NCBI RefSeq assembly: GCF_023065955.2
Contig: NW_026622875.1
Location: 12,378,501-12,442,500 of the forward strand
DNA from: Ursus arctos
Lineage: Eukaryota; Chordata; Mammalia; Carnivora; Ursidae
DNA: 64,000 nucleotides
Direction of reading: 5' to 3'
Part shown: one piece after another, positions 23,150-35,400 of the stretch
How positions within the stretch are numbered: the first letter of the stretch is position 1
Layout: every line of letters begins with the position of its first letter
The notes under the pieces: model-generated
Database searches by the model: none
What the model saw: the letters and a program-made list of their open reading frames with translations, nothing else
What the model was told of the DNA's origin: nothing
Position numbers and translations under genes: made by a program

Positions 23150-23385
23150 CTTTTTTTTTAAACAAGTTCAGTTGGTTTTTTTTTTTAAGATTTTATTTAT
23201 TTATTTGAGAGAAAGAGAGACAGTGTGGTGCACGCAAAAGCCTGCATGAGTGCGGAGGTTGGGGGGAGCAGCAGAGGGAGAGGGAGAAGCAGACTCCCTG
23301 CTGAGCAGGGAGCCCAATATTGGGCTCCATCCCAGGACCCTGAGATCATGACCTGAGCCGAACTGAGCCATCCAGGCGCCCCATG
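23150..23385 (-). mobile_element. Carnivore SINE, minus strand, with head deletion
   Basis: AAGATTTTATTTATTTATTT, AGAGGGAGAAGCAGACTCCC, GACCCTGAGATCATGACCTG, then AGCCGAACTGAGCCATCCAG and GCGCC. The head lacks the usual segment between GAGCCGAA and ACTGAGCC (about 15-20 bp). A 12 bp duplication ATAACTTTCACT is at 23138-23149 and 23386-23397. Confidence 0.93.
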
Positions 23386-23397
23386 ATAACTTTCACT

Positions 23398-24004
23398 TTT
23401 GTCATGTCTTTTTTAACTGTGATCCTATAGAGTTTGAATTCCCAAATTATTAGTAAAATGACAGTAGCTGCAGATATTTTGAAAGTAGCTCCTGTGAGCA
23501 TCACCTTGAGACAAGCCTGAGGGTACTACTAGGGAGAAAAGACCCAGAACAGCAGCAATGCCCAGTGGAGGGTCCTCTGGGGAAAGGGGGGAGCAGAGGT
23601 ACAATTGTTAATCAGCCCCAGTGCTGAGGGTTCAGTTCCAATTACCTAGAAACCAGTTATCCTAGACTGTTTACAAAGCCTCCCTCTCTTTTTCTTCCCC
23701 TAACTCCTTTTCTCGTCTGTTCCTCCCTCCTCATGCCTCATCCTTCATCCTGATTTTCATGTCCTCTCTGATCCTATATTGATTGATCCAAAGTATGACT
23801 TTTCATTTCATGAGAACACTCCTCCAAAGTCAGAGTGAGCAGAGCCATGTTAAACCATGATACTATCGAGACAATGTTTTTAATTTACAAATGAGAAACT
23901 CTGTGAATAGAATGATCACTACCTACTTACAATATTTCACTTCTATTTAGAGATTAAAGATGATTTATATCTATTGAAACTAGCCATCATTTTGTTTCAA
24001 AATG
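23398..24004. other. Unannotated sequence
   Basis: No gene or confidently recognised repeat; pyrimidine-rich at 23680-23770. Confidence 0.5.
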
Positions 24005-24285
24005 GGAAAACTATAACTAGCACTTACTGAATTTTCATTATGTGCCAGGTACTTGGCTAAGTATTTTACATGAATGTCCTCATACAGTCTTCAAAATCAG
24101 TACCTATCAGGCAATAGGTACTATTATTATTATTCTTACTTGACAAATAAGGGAACTGAGACTTACAGAGATTAAGCCATTTATTCAAGGTCACACAGCC
24201 AGTAAGTATTTGGACTCAAGACTTGAAACCAGATGCTTCCAAAAAAATATAAAATTGTGCTCTTAACCACTTACACTGTCACAGA
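24005..24285 (-). mobile_element. Near full-length MIR SINE, minus strand
   Basis: From the 3' end: TTATGTGCCAGGTACTTGGC, TTTTACATGAATGTCCTCAT, GGTACTATTATTATTATTCT, GACAAATAAGGGAACTGAGA, CAAGGTCACACAGCCAGTAA and finally GTGCTCTTAACCACTTACAC, the reverse of the tRNA-related head. One of the most complete MIR copies in the window. Confidence 0.9.
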
Positions 24286-25591
24286 TTTTCAATTATTAAT
24301 ATTAAGCCATATCTGATACCCTTTTTGAAAAACTACTCTCCTAAAGCTATTACAGAATAAACTGAATGAAACGCAAAAAGCAGGCTGGTCAGATTTCACA
24401 GAGAATTCGTTTGGGTCAATAATAAAGTCAGTTCCAACAATCAATTCTGCTTGCATTATATTTCACCATATTATGATCAAAATAGCTTTTTTTCTTGTAG
24501 AAAAATTTTCATGTAGCATGGTTAGATGGTCCAAACACCTTCACCAATTCTCCAGTTAATTTAAAGTCTTTCTCCAGAAATGTTCTTACAACTGGAAAAA
24601 CGAGGATTTGTTTTGTTTTGTTGGTGGGGGGATGATAATCTCCTAACTTTAATGAAAACATCTCTTTAAGGACATGGAAATGATATATTTACATTCAAAA
24701 TCTGTCCTGACCTTTGTGTGTGTATTTGGAGCTGCAGTGCTACAGAGGATTTATTTATATTACATCATTTTATTATCTCCTGTCAGCAAAGGGTCTCAGA
24801 CAATAAAAAGGTCACCTGGTCTAGTGTCAGACCTTACTTGCTCTAGCCAGGCTCACCATGATAACAGAGACTTGCACATGAAGATTGACCCCTCTGCTCC
24901 TGAAGCAGTCTGATTATCCCCCTACCTCATGTGGTGGTAGAGATTTACTTGTGCAGCCTCAGGCCAAACTAAACAATGGCTTTAACCCATGACCTCACAA
25001 CGTATGTGACTTTAGCTGCCACTATTTGGGAACTCTTACTGCTGTTCCCTATACACTAGCTAGACTGAAATCCTATATATCTACACTGATCTAGTCTGGG
25101 TTTGTGACTTCTCTCAGGGCACTGTAATTTGGGGGCACTGAATACTTTTGGGGAACTCATCTACTTTGAGAATCAGTTCCCTTAGCCATAATCCCCAGTG
25201 GAGATCCCAGCATGTGTTGAGACGAATCCATTTAATTATGACATTTAATTGTTAGAACTGGAATGAAACTTTAAGATCACTTGGTGAGTTACTTGAATTG
25301 GTAGATCCGTTTCTTCAAGTGGAATTCAATGGGAAAGCTCAATTTAAAAAATACGACTAAAGAGACGTGACGGGTGAAGTTGAAACAAGAGTACAGAAAT
25401 GAGAACGTCTAATATTCCCCCATCCTCCACTCCCACCCTCCATAAACACACCTATTCAATGTTGTTAGAGCATAGCCTTAACATCCCTGATTTATTTCAA
25501 CTAATCTGGAGTCCTAGGTACATTGTCCAAAGTCACTCAAAAGTCTGGGACTCAAAACTCAAACTCAGTATACCAGCCAAAGCCACATTTT
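24286..25591. other. Unannotated sequence
   Basis: 1.3 kb, no gene supported. A 79-codon frame at 24674-24913 and another at 25399-25605 (ending in a SINE tail) have no recognisable features. Confidence 0.5.
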
Positions 25592-25604
25592 TTTTTTTTT
25601 TTTG

Positions 25605-25786
25605 AGAGAGAGAGAGGGTACATGAGCAGGGATAGTGGAGCAGAGGAAAAGAGAGGGAGAGAATCTCAAGCAGACCTCAAACTCAGCACAGAGCCCGATG
25701 CCGGGCTCACTCTCATGACGCTGAGATCATGGTCCAACCCAAAATCAAGAATTAGACGCTTAACCAACCCACCCAGGTTCTCCCAG
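25605..25786 (-). mobile_element. Older carnivore SINE, minus strand
   Basis: Poly(T), GAGAGAGAGAGAGGGTACAT, GAATCTCAAGCAGACCTCAA, CAGAGCCCGATGCCGGGCTC, CGCTGAGATCATGGTCCAAC, and the reverse head ACGCTTAACCAACCCACCCA. A GCCACATTTTTTT duplication is at 25592-25604 and 25787-25799. The frame at 25523-25837 runs through it. Confidence 0.92.
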
Positions 25787-25799
25787 GCCACATTTTTTT

Positions 25800-28096
25800 G
25801 TACTCATAAAATTAAACAATATATTCAGGGTTCTTAATCCAAAAACCTACACTGTTTCTGGCTTAAGATCCAACAGAAGAGAAAGGACAGTGTAGTATGT
25901 GCTGCTTATTGCTTATAGAATACTCATTCTCCTTTTCTCCCTCCTAACAAAACATAACATTTTGAGGTGAAAGCCAATAAAGCTATCTAAAATATCAAAC
26001 TTTCTAATCTCCTCTAGAGTAATTGTTGGCCAGTGAAATCTAAGTAGAGGTTACTGGGTGCAGATTGGGAAAAGCTCTTTAAAGAGACAAGCTGATTTGG
26101 CTGTTATATGGCTACCTGGCCTTTCTGTGTCCTCCTTTGTCTTGCCTGGAATTTAGACCTGGTGACTGAAGCTAGAGCAGACATCTTGTGATCGCAAGTG
26201 TCAAGAGAATCAGAGACACCTAGGTCCTAACATTTTGGAGTAAATGAACCAGTACTAATAACTATGTCCAGATTTCCTGTTACACGAGAAAACGAAAAAA
26301 AAAAAAATCTTTTCTAAGCCTCCCTTAATATATGCAATCTAAATCCTTAATTGATACAGACAGAGACACAGATAACTACAATGAAGATCTTGAAAACTGA
26401 ATAATGATGAGAACTTTTGAGACTGTGCCCAAGGAAGCAAGGCAAAAGGAACAGCATTGATATACGCTAGACATAATGAACACATCCAACACTATGGGAG
26501 ACCTAATTAGGCAGGAGCACTGGGAGGCTGAACAGCTGCCATGAATTCAGCAGAAAGGTAAATCGACAGAAGTAGCTATAGGAAGAAAGGAGATGGACAT
26601 TTAAAAGACCTAAACTTCCTAGCCACACGATGAGGAAGGGCGCTGGCATGAATTATAGCAAAAGCTGTGTGATTTTTTTTCTCTGAAACTTTCCGAGAAG
26701 TGAAAAGTCAAGAGAAGGGCAGGAACAAATTAACTGCCTTCATTAGCAATCTCAACTGTAAGATACCTCCTGACAGACCCGTTGAAGAACTTTACCCTGA
26801 CTGGTTTGTCAATATAAGCCCCTCCTCATCACAAGGTTTTCGGCACAAAGACTTAGTTAATTAAACCCTCTATCTTGTGACTACAAATGCCCACCTTAGT
26901 ACAAGAGCTGAATCACGAATCACTTTTAGACACTATATTTAGGAGAGTGGGGTGGAAACAGAGATAGAACACACATCTCAAGCTAGTCTGCTTGAGATGA
27001 TCTAAATTAACTCCTACCTTGAGGCTATGGGATGTCTGAACTTTCCATAGCCATCAACAATCTTTCCTAAAGATACCCTTCTGATGAGCATCCAGTTTTG
27101 TAGAAAGAATGAGGGGTTCCCAGTAGAGGAGAAGGTATAAAGGGGAGGATTTGTGATTCGAATTCTCCAGACAGAGTTGAGATGGGGAAGCTTAAATAGG
27201 TGATGGATGACCTGAAGCACAGAAGTAATTGGTGGGAAGTAAGCACATAGTTTCTTCGGGGAAAAGAGAATGGAATAAGACAGGTTTTAGTCAAGTTTAA
27301 AGCCAGAGATGTAAAGGAGGACCCACATGCATCTAGCAATACATGGCACGTCAGCAGAAGTCCTAAGCTGCAGGAAGAGAGATGGGTGGTGAGCAAATAC
27401 AGGGTGGGAGTTGTGGCTGAAAATCCTGACAAAGGGAGATACAGCCTGTCTCCTTTTCTCCCTCCCTCCCTCCCTCCCTCCCTCCCTCCCTCCCATGTTT
27501 CTGGGCCATCAGAAGTACCTTGCTCATTTTCCTAGCCAAGCTTCTTCCCCCCTATTCTCTCAAAACCCAGGGAAAAATCGTTTTCTTTCAGAGTTCCCCT
27601 TTGAGAAATCTTTTAGGAAGCACAGAAATATAAGGCTTTTCCTCAAGCACGTTTATTACCCTCCTCTCATCTGCTGTCAGGAATAAGTTTACTTCATGCA
27701 AAAATGCAACATTAAGTGTGATTTTTGACAAGGAAAGATACTTGCTTTTAAAGTTTCCAAAACAATAGAACATGAGACTCAAATCTTATTACAATTATAA
27801 TGTATCCATAAGCTATCTAAATTCTTCCAGTAAAGTGATAATTTATTAAATTAATATATATTCCTGGCACTTGTTAAATTAACACATATATACTTTAAAT
27901 ATTCTGGCAAGCGCCTATCTACTTCTCCGAGTAAAAGACATCTAAAAGACTTGATTGGTACCATACAACTATCTGTATTTTCTTTTTCTTTTTTTCTTCT
28001 ATCCTTCAATTCCCTGTACTTTTGTGGCCTCAATCTCCTTTTGGCCAAATAGTAAATCAGTTCATTGGAATCTAAAATTTGTTGAGAATCTACTGT
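25800..28096. other. Mostly unannotated; one old repeat and a (TCCC)n tract
   Basis: At 25990-26240 the sequence GTTGGCCAGTGAAATCTAAG, AAAGCTCTTTAAAGAGACAA and AGACATCTTGTGATCGCAAG resembles the same unassigned old family as 690-985. The rest is unrecognised. Frames on both strands at 27014-27686 overlap each other around the (TCCC)n tract and are not credible genes. The reverse frame at 27851-28132 (93 codons) is also unrecognised. Confidence 0.45.
27458..27494. repeat. (TCCC)n microsatellite
   Basis: About nine uninterrupted CTCC/TCCC units. On the reverse strand it is a GGGA array, with repeated GGG runs that could form a G-quadruplex. It makes the reverse frame here read Gly-Arg-Glu repeats, which is an artefact. 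Confidence 0.95.
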
Positions 28097-28190
28097 ACAA
28101 ACACGGTCACATTTAATGCTTGAAATGAGCATCCCAATCTTTTCCCCCCCAGAGGTTTAGCCACTTGTTCAAAGACACTCAACTAGTAAA
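28097..28190 (-). mobile_element. MIR fragment, minus strand
   Basis: ACATTTAATGCTTGAAATGA, AGAGGTTTAGCCACTTGTTC and AAAGACACTCAACTAGTAAA match the reverse of the MIR core, with an interrupting C run at 28144-28150. Confidence 0.55.
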
Positions 28191-28951
28191 AATGGTAGAG
28201 AATTTTCATTTTCCTTGAATTCAATTAGCAACTTAAAAAAAAGGAACTTATTGAACAAGGATTAATCTGGATGCTACCTCAAGTTGTTTTCAAAGAACCT
28301 GGGTGGGGAAAGTATAGGCGAGGGTTAAAACTGAGAGTGTTTTAGGCAAAACTGACTTAAATAGAGTTGTTATGCCAATTTAATAATGAATACCTGGAAC
28401 TAGAGGAACTTTGGTGGTAAAATAATCATAGAAAATGAAAAATTAGCATTTTTGTTTAGCAATTTTCTTTCTCTATGTGGAGAAATATTGCTTGACGCAA
28501 CAGAATTTGTAAACATGGTAGATTCAATTTCCAGTGACCCAGTTAGCAGAACCAGCATCCAGCATAATCATGAAAGAGTTTCCTTAGCAGTCTTCACAGA
28601 CCCTCACTACTGCTCCTATACCTCTCTGTAGCTCTTTATTATTTGCCAGCCACATACCTGTGACTTTCCAGAAAGGCAGAAAGGGGTTAATGAGCTGCTT
28701 GGTCATTGTTTAATCATGAAACAATTTTCCTGCTTTTACCCAATAGGACAACTGTAGGGAATAGGACAATGAGGGAAAGATTGCTTTCCATATTCAGCAC
28801 AACAAAGGACTACATATCAAAACTGTTTTTTTCCTTTGGTGGTTCAATGAATTTTTTTTAAACTTATAATATCCTGGAAGCTGAAAATACATTAAATCTT
28901 CAGATATATGAAAATCACAAAAAATTATAGAAGTTTCATTTAAGACACTAG
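28191..28951. other. Unannotated sequence
   Basis: No gene or recognised repeat. Confidence 0.5.
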
Positions 28952-28963
28952 AAGTGTGCTCTG

Positions 28964-29175
28964 TGGTGCCTGGGTGATGTGGTCTGTTAAGTGTCCAACT
29001 CTGTTTTGGCTGAGGTCGTGATCTCTGGGTCATTAGGTCAAGCCCTGCATTGGGCTCTGTGCACAGCACAGAGTCTGCTTGAAATTCTCTCTCCCTCTCC
29101 CTCTGCCTCTCCTGCTCATGCCCTCTCTCTCTCTCTCTGTCTCTCTAAAATAAATAAATGAAACTTAAAAAAAAT
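28964..29175 (+). mobile_element. Older carnivore SINE
   Basis: TGGTGCCTGGGTGATGTGGT, TGTCCAACTCTGTTTTGGCT, GGTCGTGATCTCTGGGTCAT, CTCTCTCCCTCTCCCTCTGC, AAATAAATAAATGAAACTT and A tail. The near-perfect 12 bp duplication AAGTgTGCTCTG / AAGTaTGCTCTG is at 28952-28963 and 29176-29187. It is the last carnivore SINE before a 15.9 kb SINE-free stretch. Confidence 0.93.
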
Positions 29176-29187
29176 AAGTATGCTCTG

Positions 29188-31489
29188 CTTTCTTTCCAAA
29201 GGAACTCATTTCTGAATATTTGTTTAATTTATAAAACAGTAATAATTACAAATATGACAGACAAAAACTTCTATTTTCCAGATCTTCTCAGAGCATAAAT
29301 ACATATATTCAAAATGAAGTGCTTTGGATTTAAGACTTTTATGTGTAAGAATTCACAGACAACCTAGTTTTGCTGTATTTTAATGTCCTAAAATAGTGCT
29401 ACAATCTTTTAATATTGTTTTGTTTGAGCCATTCAAATATGCCTATGAAAAATAAGGTTAAAGTTCAAAATAATCTATTTCTAAATGCCACAAAAATTTC
29501 TGATTATATTCAATTATTATTTGCATACTTACACAAAATTAAAAATAGTTTGAAACCTCAGCATTCCTAAAAAAGAGTTTATTCTCTGATGACCCCTCTC
29601 AGCATCTTCAGTCCACAACACAGTACCCATTATATATTTTATACTCAGTAAAATTTAGTAAACTGCTAAATTTACAGAACTACCAGGAATTATTTTATTA
29701 TAATCTGTTAACATTTTATATTGTATGTTAGAGGAAATCTAGAAAATTTTAAGCATATAAAAATTATGACCTAAATTGCAGCATAAGTCAATAATCAAAT
29801 TAATCCTAGACTAGGACCTATTGGTTATAGGATACCTTCTGAGATGTAAAGTTAAAGTATTCCATGAATAGCAGCAGTATATTTAGCTACAAATCCCGTG
29901 TTTTCTAAACATCTTATATCTTAAAATGGTAACCTCTAAATGGGAAATTATTTCTCTTAGTGTTAGTTATATCCCCTTGGTACATATTTAACATTTGTCT
30001 GCTGTGAGCAAATTCATTCACGTTATAAACCTTGCCTAGGACACTCCCTCTTTCTTTATGCCTTTACTGGTTTCCCTCCATGATACTATTTCCCTTCTCA
30101 AAAGGACATCTCTACTTGTGCTACTCTCCCAAAGCGGAACCAGGAGGGTGAGATATTATTCCTGCCCCCCAATCCCATTCATGCTCCATGGTTCTGCAAC
30201 CATTGATCACCAAGCCCTTGTCTTTGAAACCTTTGTGTTGTTACTACTTTCCTATAGTGTCCATTTACTGACCTTCAGGAGACTCAGTTTCTACAATTTC
30301 AACACTTGGCTTGAACTCTATCTTCAGTCCACTCCCTACCACTGCCATCTTCCATCAGTGTCCCTTCCAACTCCTTGGCCCAGTTGTTCAACTCCAGCAG
30401 AGACACCCTGGTCATTGTCCAAATTGTTCCTTCAAGATAGCAAATTCTGAAACCTGCTTCTCAGTCCACAATGTCCTCCTCCTCACAGCAGGAGCTGCCA
30501 TACTTCTGTGGAATCTGTTGCTTTGTCCACAACATGACTCTTGGGTTCTAACCCCTTTGTACTGTCTGTAGGTATGAGAAATCCCCTGTTTCCTTAGCCT
30601 CATTACCAAGTTTAATATCCCACATATGCTTTCCTTTCCTTAGCACTATTTCTCAGTCCTGAATACATTCCACAATCTTTCTCCACTCCTATCCCATGGC
30701 TGCATATTGCTCAAGGATATCAGATAGCGATGTGTCTTGCAGGGACCATGAATTTCTGCACCCTGACCTCAGCTGGGTTTTCAGTGTTTTTCAATAATAT
30801 TCCTGTGGTTTTACTGGTTTATTTTCTATGTACTTGCCTTTGCTTGTAATCTATCTAAAACTTACTTCTGACCGTCTCCTTGCCTGCAGATGATCTTTAT
30901 ACCCCTTTCATGGAGAGGATTTAGGCTACTGAATATGAACTTTCCACTTGTTTCCTGTAATGCCATATGGTCTCGTCCCAACTGACCTTTTCTTTCTGCT
31001 CTTGTTATAGAGGAAGAGAGATTTCCCCATCTTCCTTGCTAAACCTTATCACGTATATTTTTCAGCCTAATTCTTCCCATCTCCCAAGCACACTGTCTCC
31101 CAGCTCCTTTAATTTCCCCTCACTTGTTTTTTCAGTCAATCCCTTTCTGACCCCCTACTCCCGAAGGCAGTCCCAAATTGTCACTGAACTAAATAAACTT
31201 TCCTCGTTATTGTCTTCAATTTAAATAGCTATCTTCTTTCTCTTACTTCCTAGCCAGACTTCTTTAAAAGGTAGTCTGCTCCTTCTGCTTTCTCTTCCCG
31301 CTCTGGCATTCTCTCTCTCCAGCAACTGAGAGTCTAGACTTGGCCTCACTGGTGCACTGGAGCAGTTTTCCCCCAGAGAACCACACAAATCCCTACACCC
31401 AGTGTCTCTCCCTAAAGTACTCTTAAGTTTTAATCTAACATCACGGACCACTCTCCTTTTCAAATGTCCAAATCATCTTATTAACAATT
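29188..31489. other. Unannotated; AT-rich then pyrimidine-rich
   Basis: 29188-30040 is AT-rich and featureless. 30041-31460 is markedly C+T-rich on the plus strand; it carries open frames on both strands at 30058-30609 and 30967-31463 whose peptides look like translated low-complexity sequence. Parts may be a highly decayed L2, but I cannot align it by eye. No gene supported. Confidence 0.45.
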
Positions 31490-31660
31490 ATTTAAACTGC
31501 TATTACACACAGTACATGCGACACAAAGATAAATATTACATGGTCCCTTTCTTTAAGAAGCCCATAAACTAGAGATGGAACATACCACTGAAGTTATAAG
31601 AGCTATTATAACAGAAAACAAAGGGAGTGATCAGCTCTGCCTAGGAGAGCTGAGAGCAGC
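31490..31660 (-). mobile_element. L2 LINE fragment, minus strand
   Basis: CATGGTCCCTTTCTTTAAGA, GCCCATAAACTAGAGATGGA, AAGAGCTATTATAACAGAAA and GGGAGTGATCAGCTCTGCCT follow the reverse complement of the L2 3' UTR ('...catggtccctgccctcaaggagctcac...'). Confidence 0.65.
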
Positions 31661-32094
31661 CTCACCAGTGTGGCATCCTCCCTCTGTGTGGGGACTGGTT
31701 CATCTTTGCTAGGTGGAAAAGAGGCAGGCGGGCACTGCAGACAGACAACATGCCCAAGGCACCTGCTTTGGAAACGGCAAACAATGTAGTATATTTCAGT
31801 AGCTGTAGAACATCAAGCCTTCAGGGTGCTGTACAGAAACTAGAAAGACGGTTTGAGATCTTACATTAGACTTTTTAGACTAAGTGGAAAAGGTTAAAAT
31901 CTGTCCCATTGGTAATAGAGAGCTAAAAGAGACTTTTCAGATGTGAAACTTCATGATGTGATTTGTCCGAAAGAGAACAGACTATATAGAGATCCTCTAA
32001 AACTAACCTTCATTTACTAAAATTTTAATTAAGGGACCCTTTATCTTCCTAACCATTCAGTCTTTAAAACATATACATCTCTGTCTAGTCAGCC
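31661..32094. other. Unannotated sequence
   Basis: No gene or recognised repeat. Confidence 0.5.
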
Positions 32095-32470
32095 CCACCC
32101 GATCTCTCTCTCTCTCTCTTTGCTACCAAATCCTACCCATTCTACTCCGCATCATCTCCTGCAACTTGCTTTCCATTCCTTCCATCTTCCATGTCCAGAT
32201 TCAAGCCTCACTTATTAGCTCTTGCCTAGATTTTTGAAGCCATCATACATTGGGGTCCCAGCCTCTAATGTCTCTCCTTTACTAATATATTCCCCACAGT
32301 AAAAGTGCTATGAAAACTCTGCAAAGAATAAACCAATATGCCAAACACTTTGTCCAGTTCCACCTGGTATGACAAGGCTTTTCTTTCCTTTTAGTAAAGT
32401 TGAGCACCTACTATCTCAGAAGCTTTGTGCCGGTACTTTGTTATCTTATTTTACATTTGCATCTAAGAAC
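32095..32470. repeat. Decayed L2/MIR block with a (TC)n tract
   Basis: A (TC) run at 32103-32119; then CTGCAACTTGCTTTCCATTC and AGATTCAAGCCTCACTTATT, which resemble plus-strand L2; then GTTGAGCACCTACTATCTCA and TCTTATTTTACATTTGC near 32400-32460, which look like minus-strand MIR. Assignment is tentative. Confidence 0.4.
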
Positions 32471-35400
32471 ACAATTTACAATTAACACTAAACATATGTT
32501 GGCTGTATTTGCAAACTCTGCCAGCATCTCCCTCTCCTGAATTCCCTGCCTCAACTTTAACTTGGTAGTTTAGTCCCTAAACACACGGGATAGGTTAAAT
32601 CCTTATTGCATGTCACCTGTAGAACCAGAGGACTTGCTCATTGCTGACATTAACTCAGAGGAAATAAGATTCCTCCTACCTCAAATAAACCACTGAGTTA
32701 GCTCCTTTGAGATGCTGGTACATGGTATAGATCAATCTGAGCCTAGAAGCCACTGAAATTTGTGCCTAACTGCTGAGCTATGGGAGCATTTAGAAATAGC
32801 TTCAGGCAGTGCTCCATTTTTATGACTTCGATAATAAAACTAATGTCATTACTATAAAGCACGGTATAACTCTCCTTCATTTAGACTTTTTAAATTAAGA
32901 ACTCATGCACTGCCTATTATTTGATATAATTGATTTGTTATTGTTGTGCCTATGTGCATTGCCTCTAGTATCAGAAAAATCCGGAAGCACAAAGTGGTAG
33001 GTAATAAATCATAATCACCAAGTGTTAGAGTGGGGGCCATCTAAGTGAACATCTCCATGGAGCCTCCTGGCCCTGAAAAAAGTTAAGAAACAAGGTAGCT
33101 AGACTGACCCTTTGCCTTCAGGCAGAACAGAAAGCGGACATATTCTGATGGCAAGTGCCATTAGATAAAAGCTGTAAAATGATGGCCATTGGGCTAAATT
33201 GGCTCAAAGCTGTATTTCACTTAAACTGCCTAATTTAAGTACACATTTACCATTTGGGAGAATTCACATAGAAATTAAGTTTTATGGCTTCTGTTGAAAT
33301 ATAGACGAGAACACAGAAAACAAAGCAGGATCAACAATTAACTGGTCCTAAGTAGGGGAGGAACAAATTCTTGAAGAGGTACTATGTGTTCCTGCCTTTG
33401 CATCTCATTTGGATTCTGCCCCCTAGTTCTGCTCCAGGGCCAGGGTAGGGTGAGGGGAAGGAAGGTAGGCAGTAGTGTGTCATTCCCATGGGAAGAGGTC
33501 TTAAGAGTCAGAATTAATTTTTTAAATTATGATTGTGAAAGAATAGGGAATTTATTGAATACTTGGGTATATAGATTCACACCAGCTAGGTGTAACACCA
33601 ATAATTCTCTTGTTTGAGATTTAAAACAACTCCTCTACTTGTATCTTGTAATCTCATCTTTTAAGGATCATAGGCATCTGATACATTGATAGATGCAGTG
33701 AAGAGTAAGAAGGGAAATATACAGGATATGGATGGTCTTTAATATAGAAATTCAAAGCAATAAATTAAGGAATATCATTGGTGGAAAGCCAAGGGAATAA
33801 AAAAGTTCATGAGCAACTAAGACTGAGAGAAAATTCTTAGTGTGAGGAGAAGCTAATATAGAACTGAAAACAGAGGTCTTGCCTTTTCAGGTGTTTGAAG
33901 ACACCAGGAAACATCACAGCCTAGACTGGACAGCCTGTCAAAAAGAAGTCTAGAGAAGTCCTCAAACCCATAAAAGAACCTACTTCCCCAAATAGTTAAA
34001 GGGTGTTTGCCTTTGGTTAGCCAAACCACAAAATAAGGAAGTAGGCAGGGTAAAGATTTTCTCTTCTAGGTTCAGAAGAGCCAAGTTTTGCTGTTCTAAT
34101 TCTGAAGCAACTGTATTTCCCTGCAGAACATGGAGCTGTGTGTAAATCCACCCGTTGCTTACCTATTCCGCAAACATGTAGTAACTCAGTATTTGAGGAC
34201 AAAGAAGCCAGCTGGTTCATAGCATTGCATCTGTACCTTTTATTAATATGTACCCCAGAAACTCATTTGCATAACATCTCTATTGCCTTGTCCATGAGCA
34301 ACCCATAAGGCATCTGCAAGGCACTTGATCTAGGGAGGAAATAGTGTGTGGGTTTGTTGACGAGGGGCCCTGTGGAAGTGTATGCGAGTGAAGGCAGTGG
34401 AGAGGAGAAGAGTGGTATTAGTAAATCCAGTTAAGACAGGGATTCTTTAAAACTACTTTTCCCACTTTAAAACTATTTTGGGACATAGAGCCTTAATAGT
34501 AGAAATTGTTCTTACAGGGAACAAAGTTCTCTGAAAGAAAAAAAAAAGTGCTAAATGCATATCTTGGCAAAAGATTTTATATTTGAATTTAAATTTTAAG
34601 ACAAATTTGTTTTTCAGATTGTGTAAGCAAGCAATCTCAGAGGAAAAAGTCAGAAAATTTTCATTTTCTTTATATTAAAACAAAACCCACGGAGATATAA
34701 ATTGATTCATATTCTTGTTATGTTCCCTCGGATATTACAAAGATTGAAAAATTATAATTAGAAAAGCAATGAAAAATAATTCCATAAATCTTTCACATTT
34801 ACATTTGGAAATCCACAGAAATGTAATGACATAATTTAATAGGTCAAAACTGGGAGCCATTTTTTAAGGTGAACTGAAGTGTGCATTAATGCAACATTAG
34901 GAAATAAAACCCATAGCTGGCACTAATTTTTTTAGAGTTCTAGTGAAGTGGCATTTTATTCAAACTTTCCCTGTGTGCCTCACAATTCTATATACAGATC
35001 TGAATTCAAAGCTTATTAATTTTGCAGACTATGTGCAATCTGTACAAACGCATATCTGTATTTGAAAGGGTTACATTACTAAAGCCACAGTCAATGAGCC
35101 ACTTTAAAAAAGAAGAATTCACTGCATGAATCAAGCCATTTTTTACTATAAGTGTGCTTTAGCTAACTTGTTCATGCTAAAATTTACTTTAAAAAATTCA
35201 GAATTTATGAAATCATCAACATATAGTTTTACTGCCCTTCTCATCCATCAACCGGAAAAATAAGTGAATTATTTCAAAAGTATTACTTGAAAACTATAAT
35301 ATCATACTTGAAAACTATCATTGCAAAAAATCTAATTCTCATCAGGGAGTAAAAAATGAATTACCATATTTCAACTTAAAGCTAAATTTTAAAATGCTCC

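Noticed and set aside
27287..27496. Reverse frame with Gly-Arg-Glu repeats
   Set aside because: Encoded by the (TCCC)n microsatellite; not a real protein.
30058..30450. 130-codon forward open frame
   Set aside because: Lies in a pyrimidine-rich low-complexity region with competing frames on both strands; Leu/Ser/Pro-rich peptide expected from composition alone.
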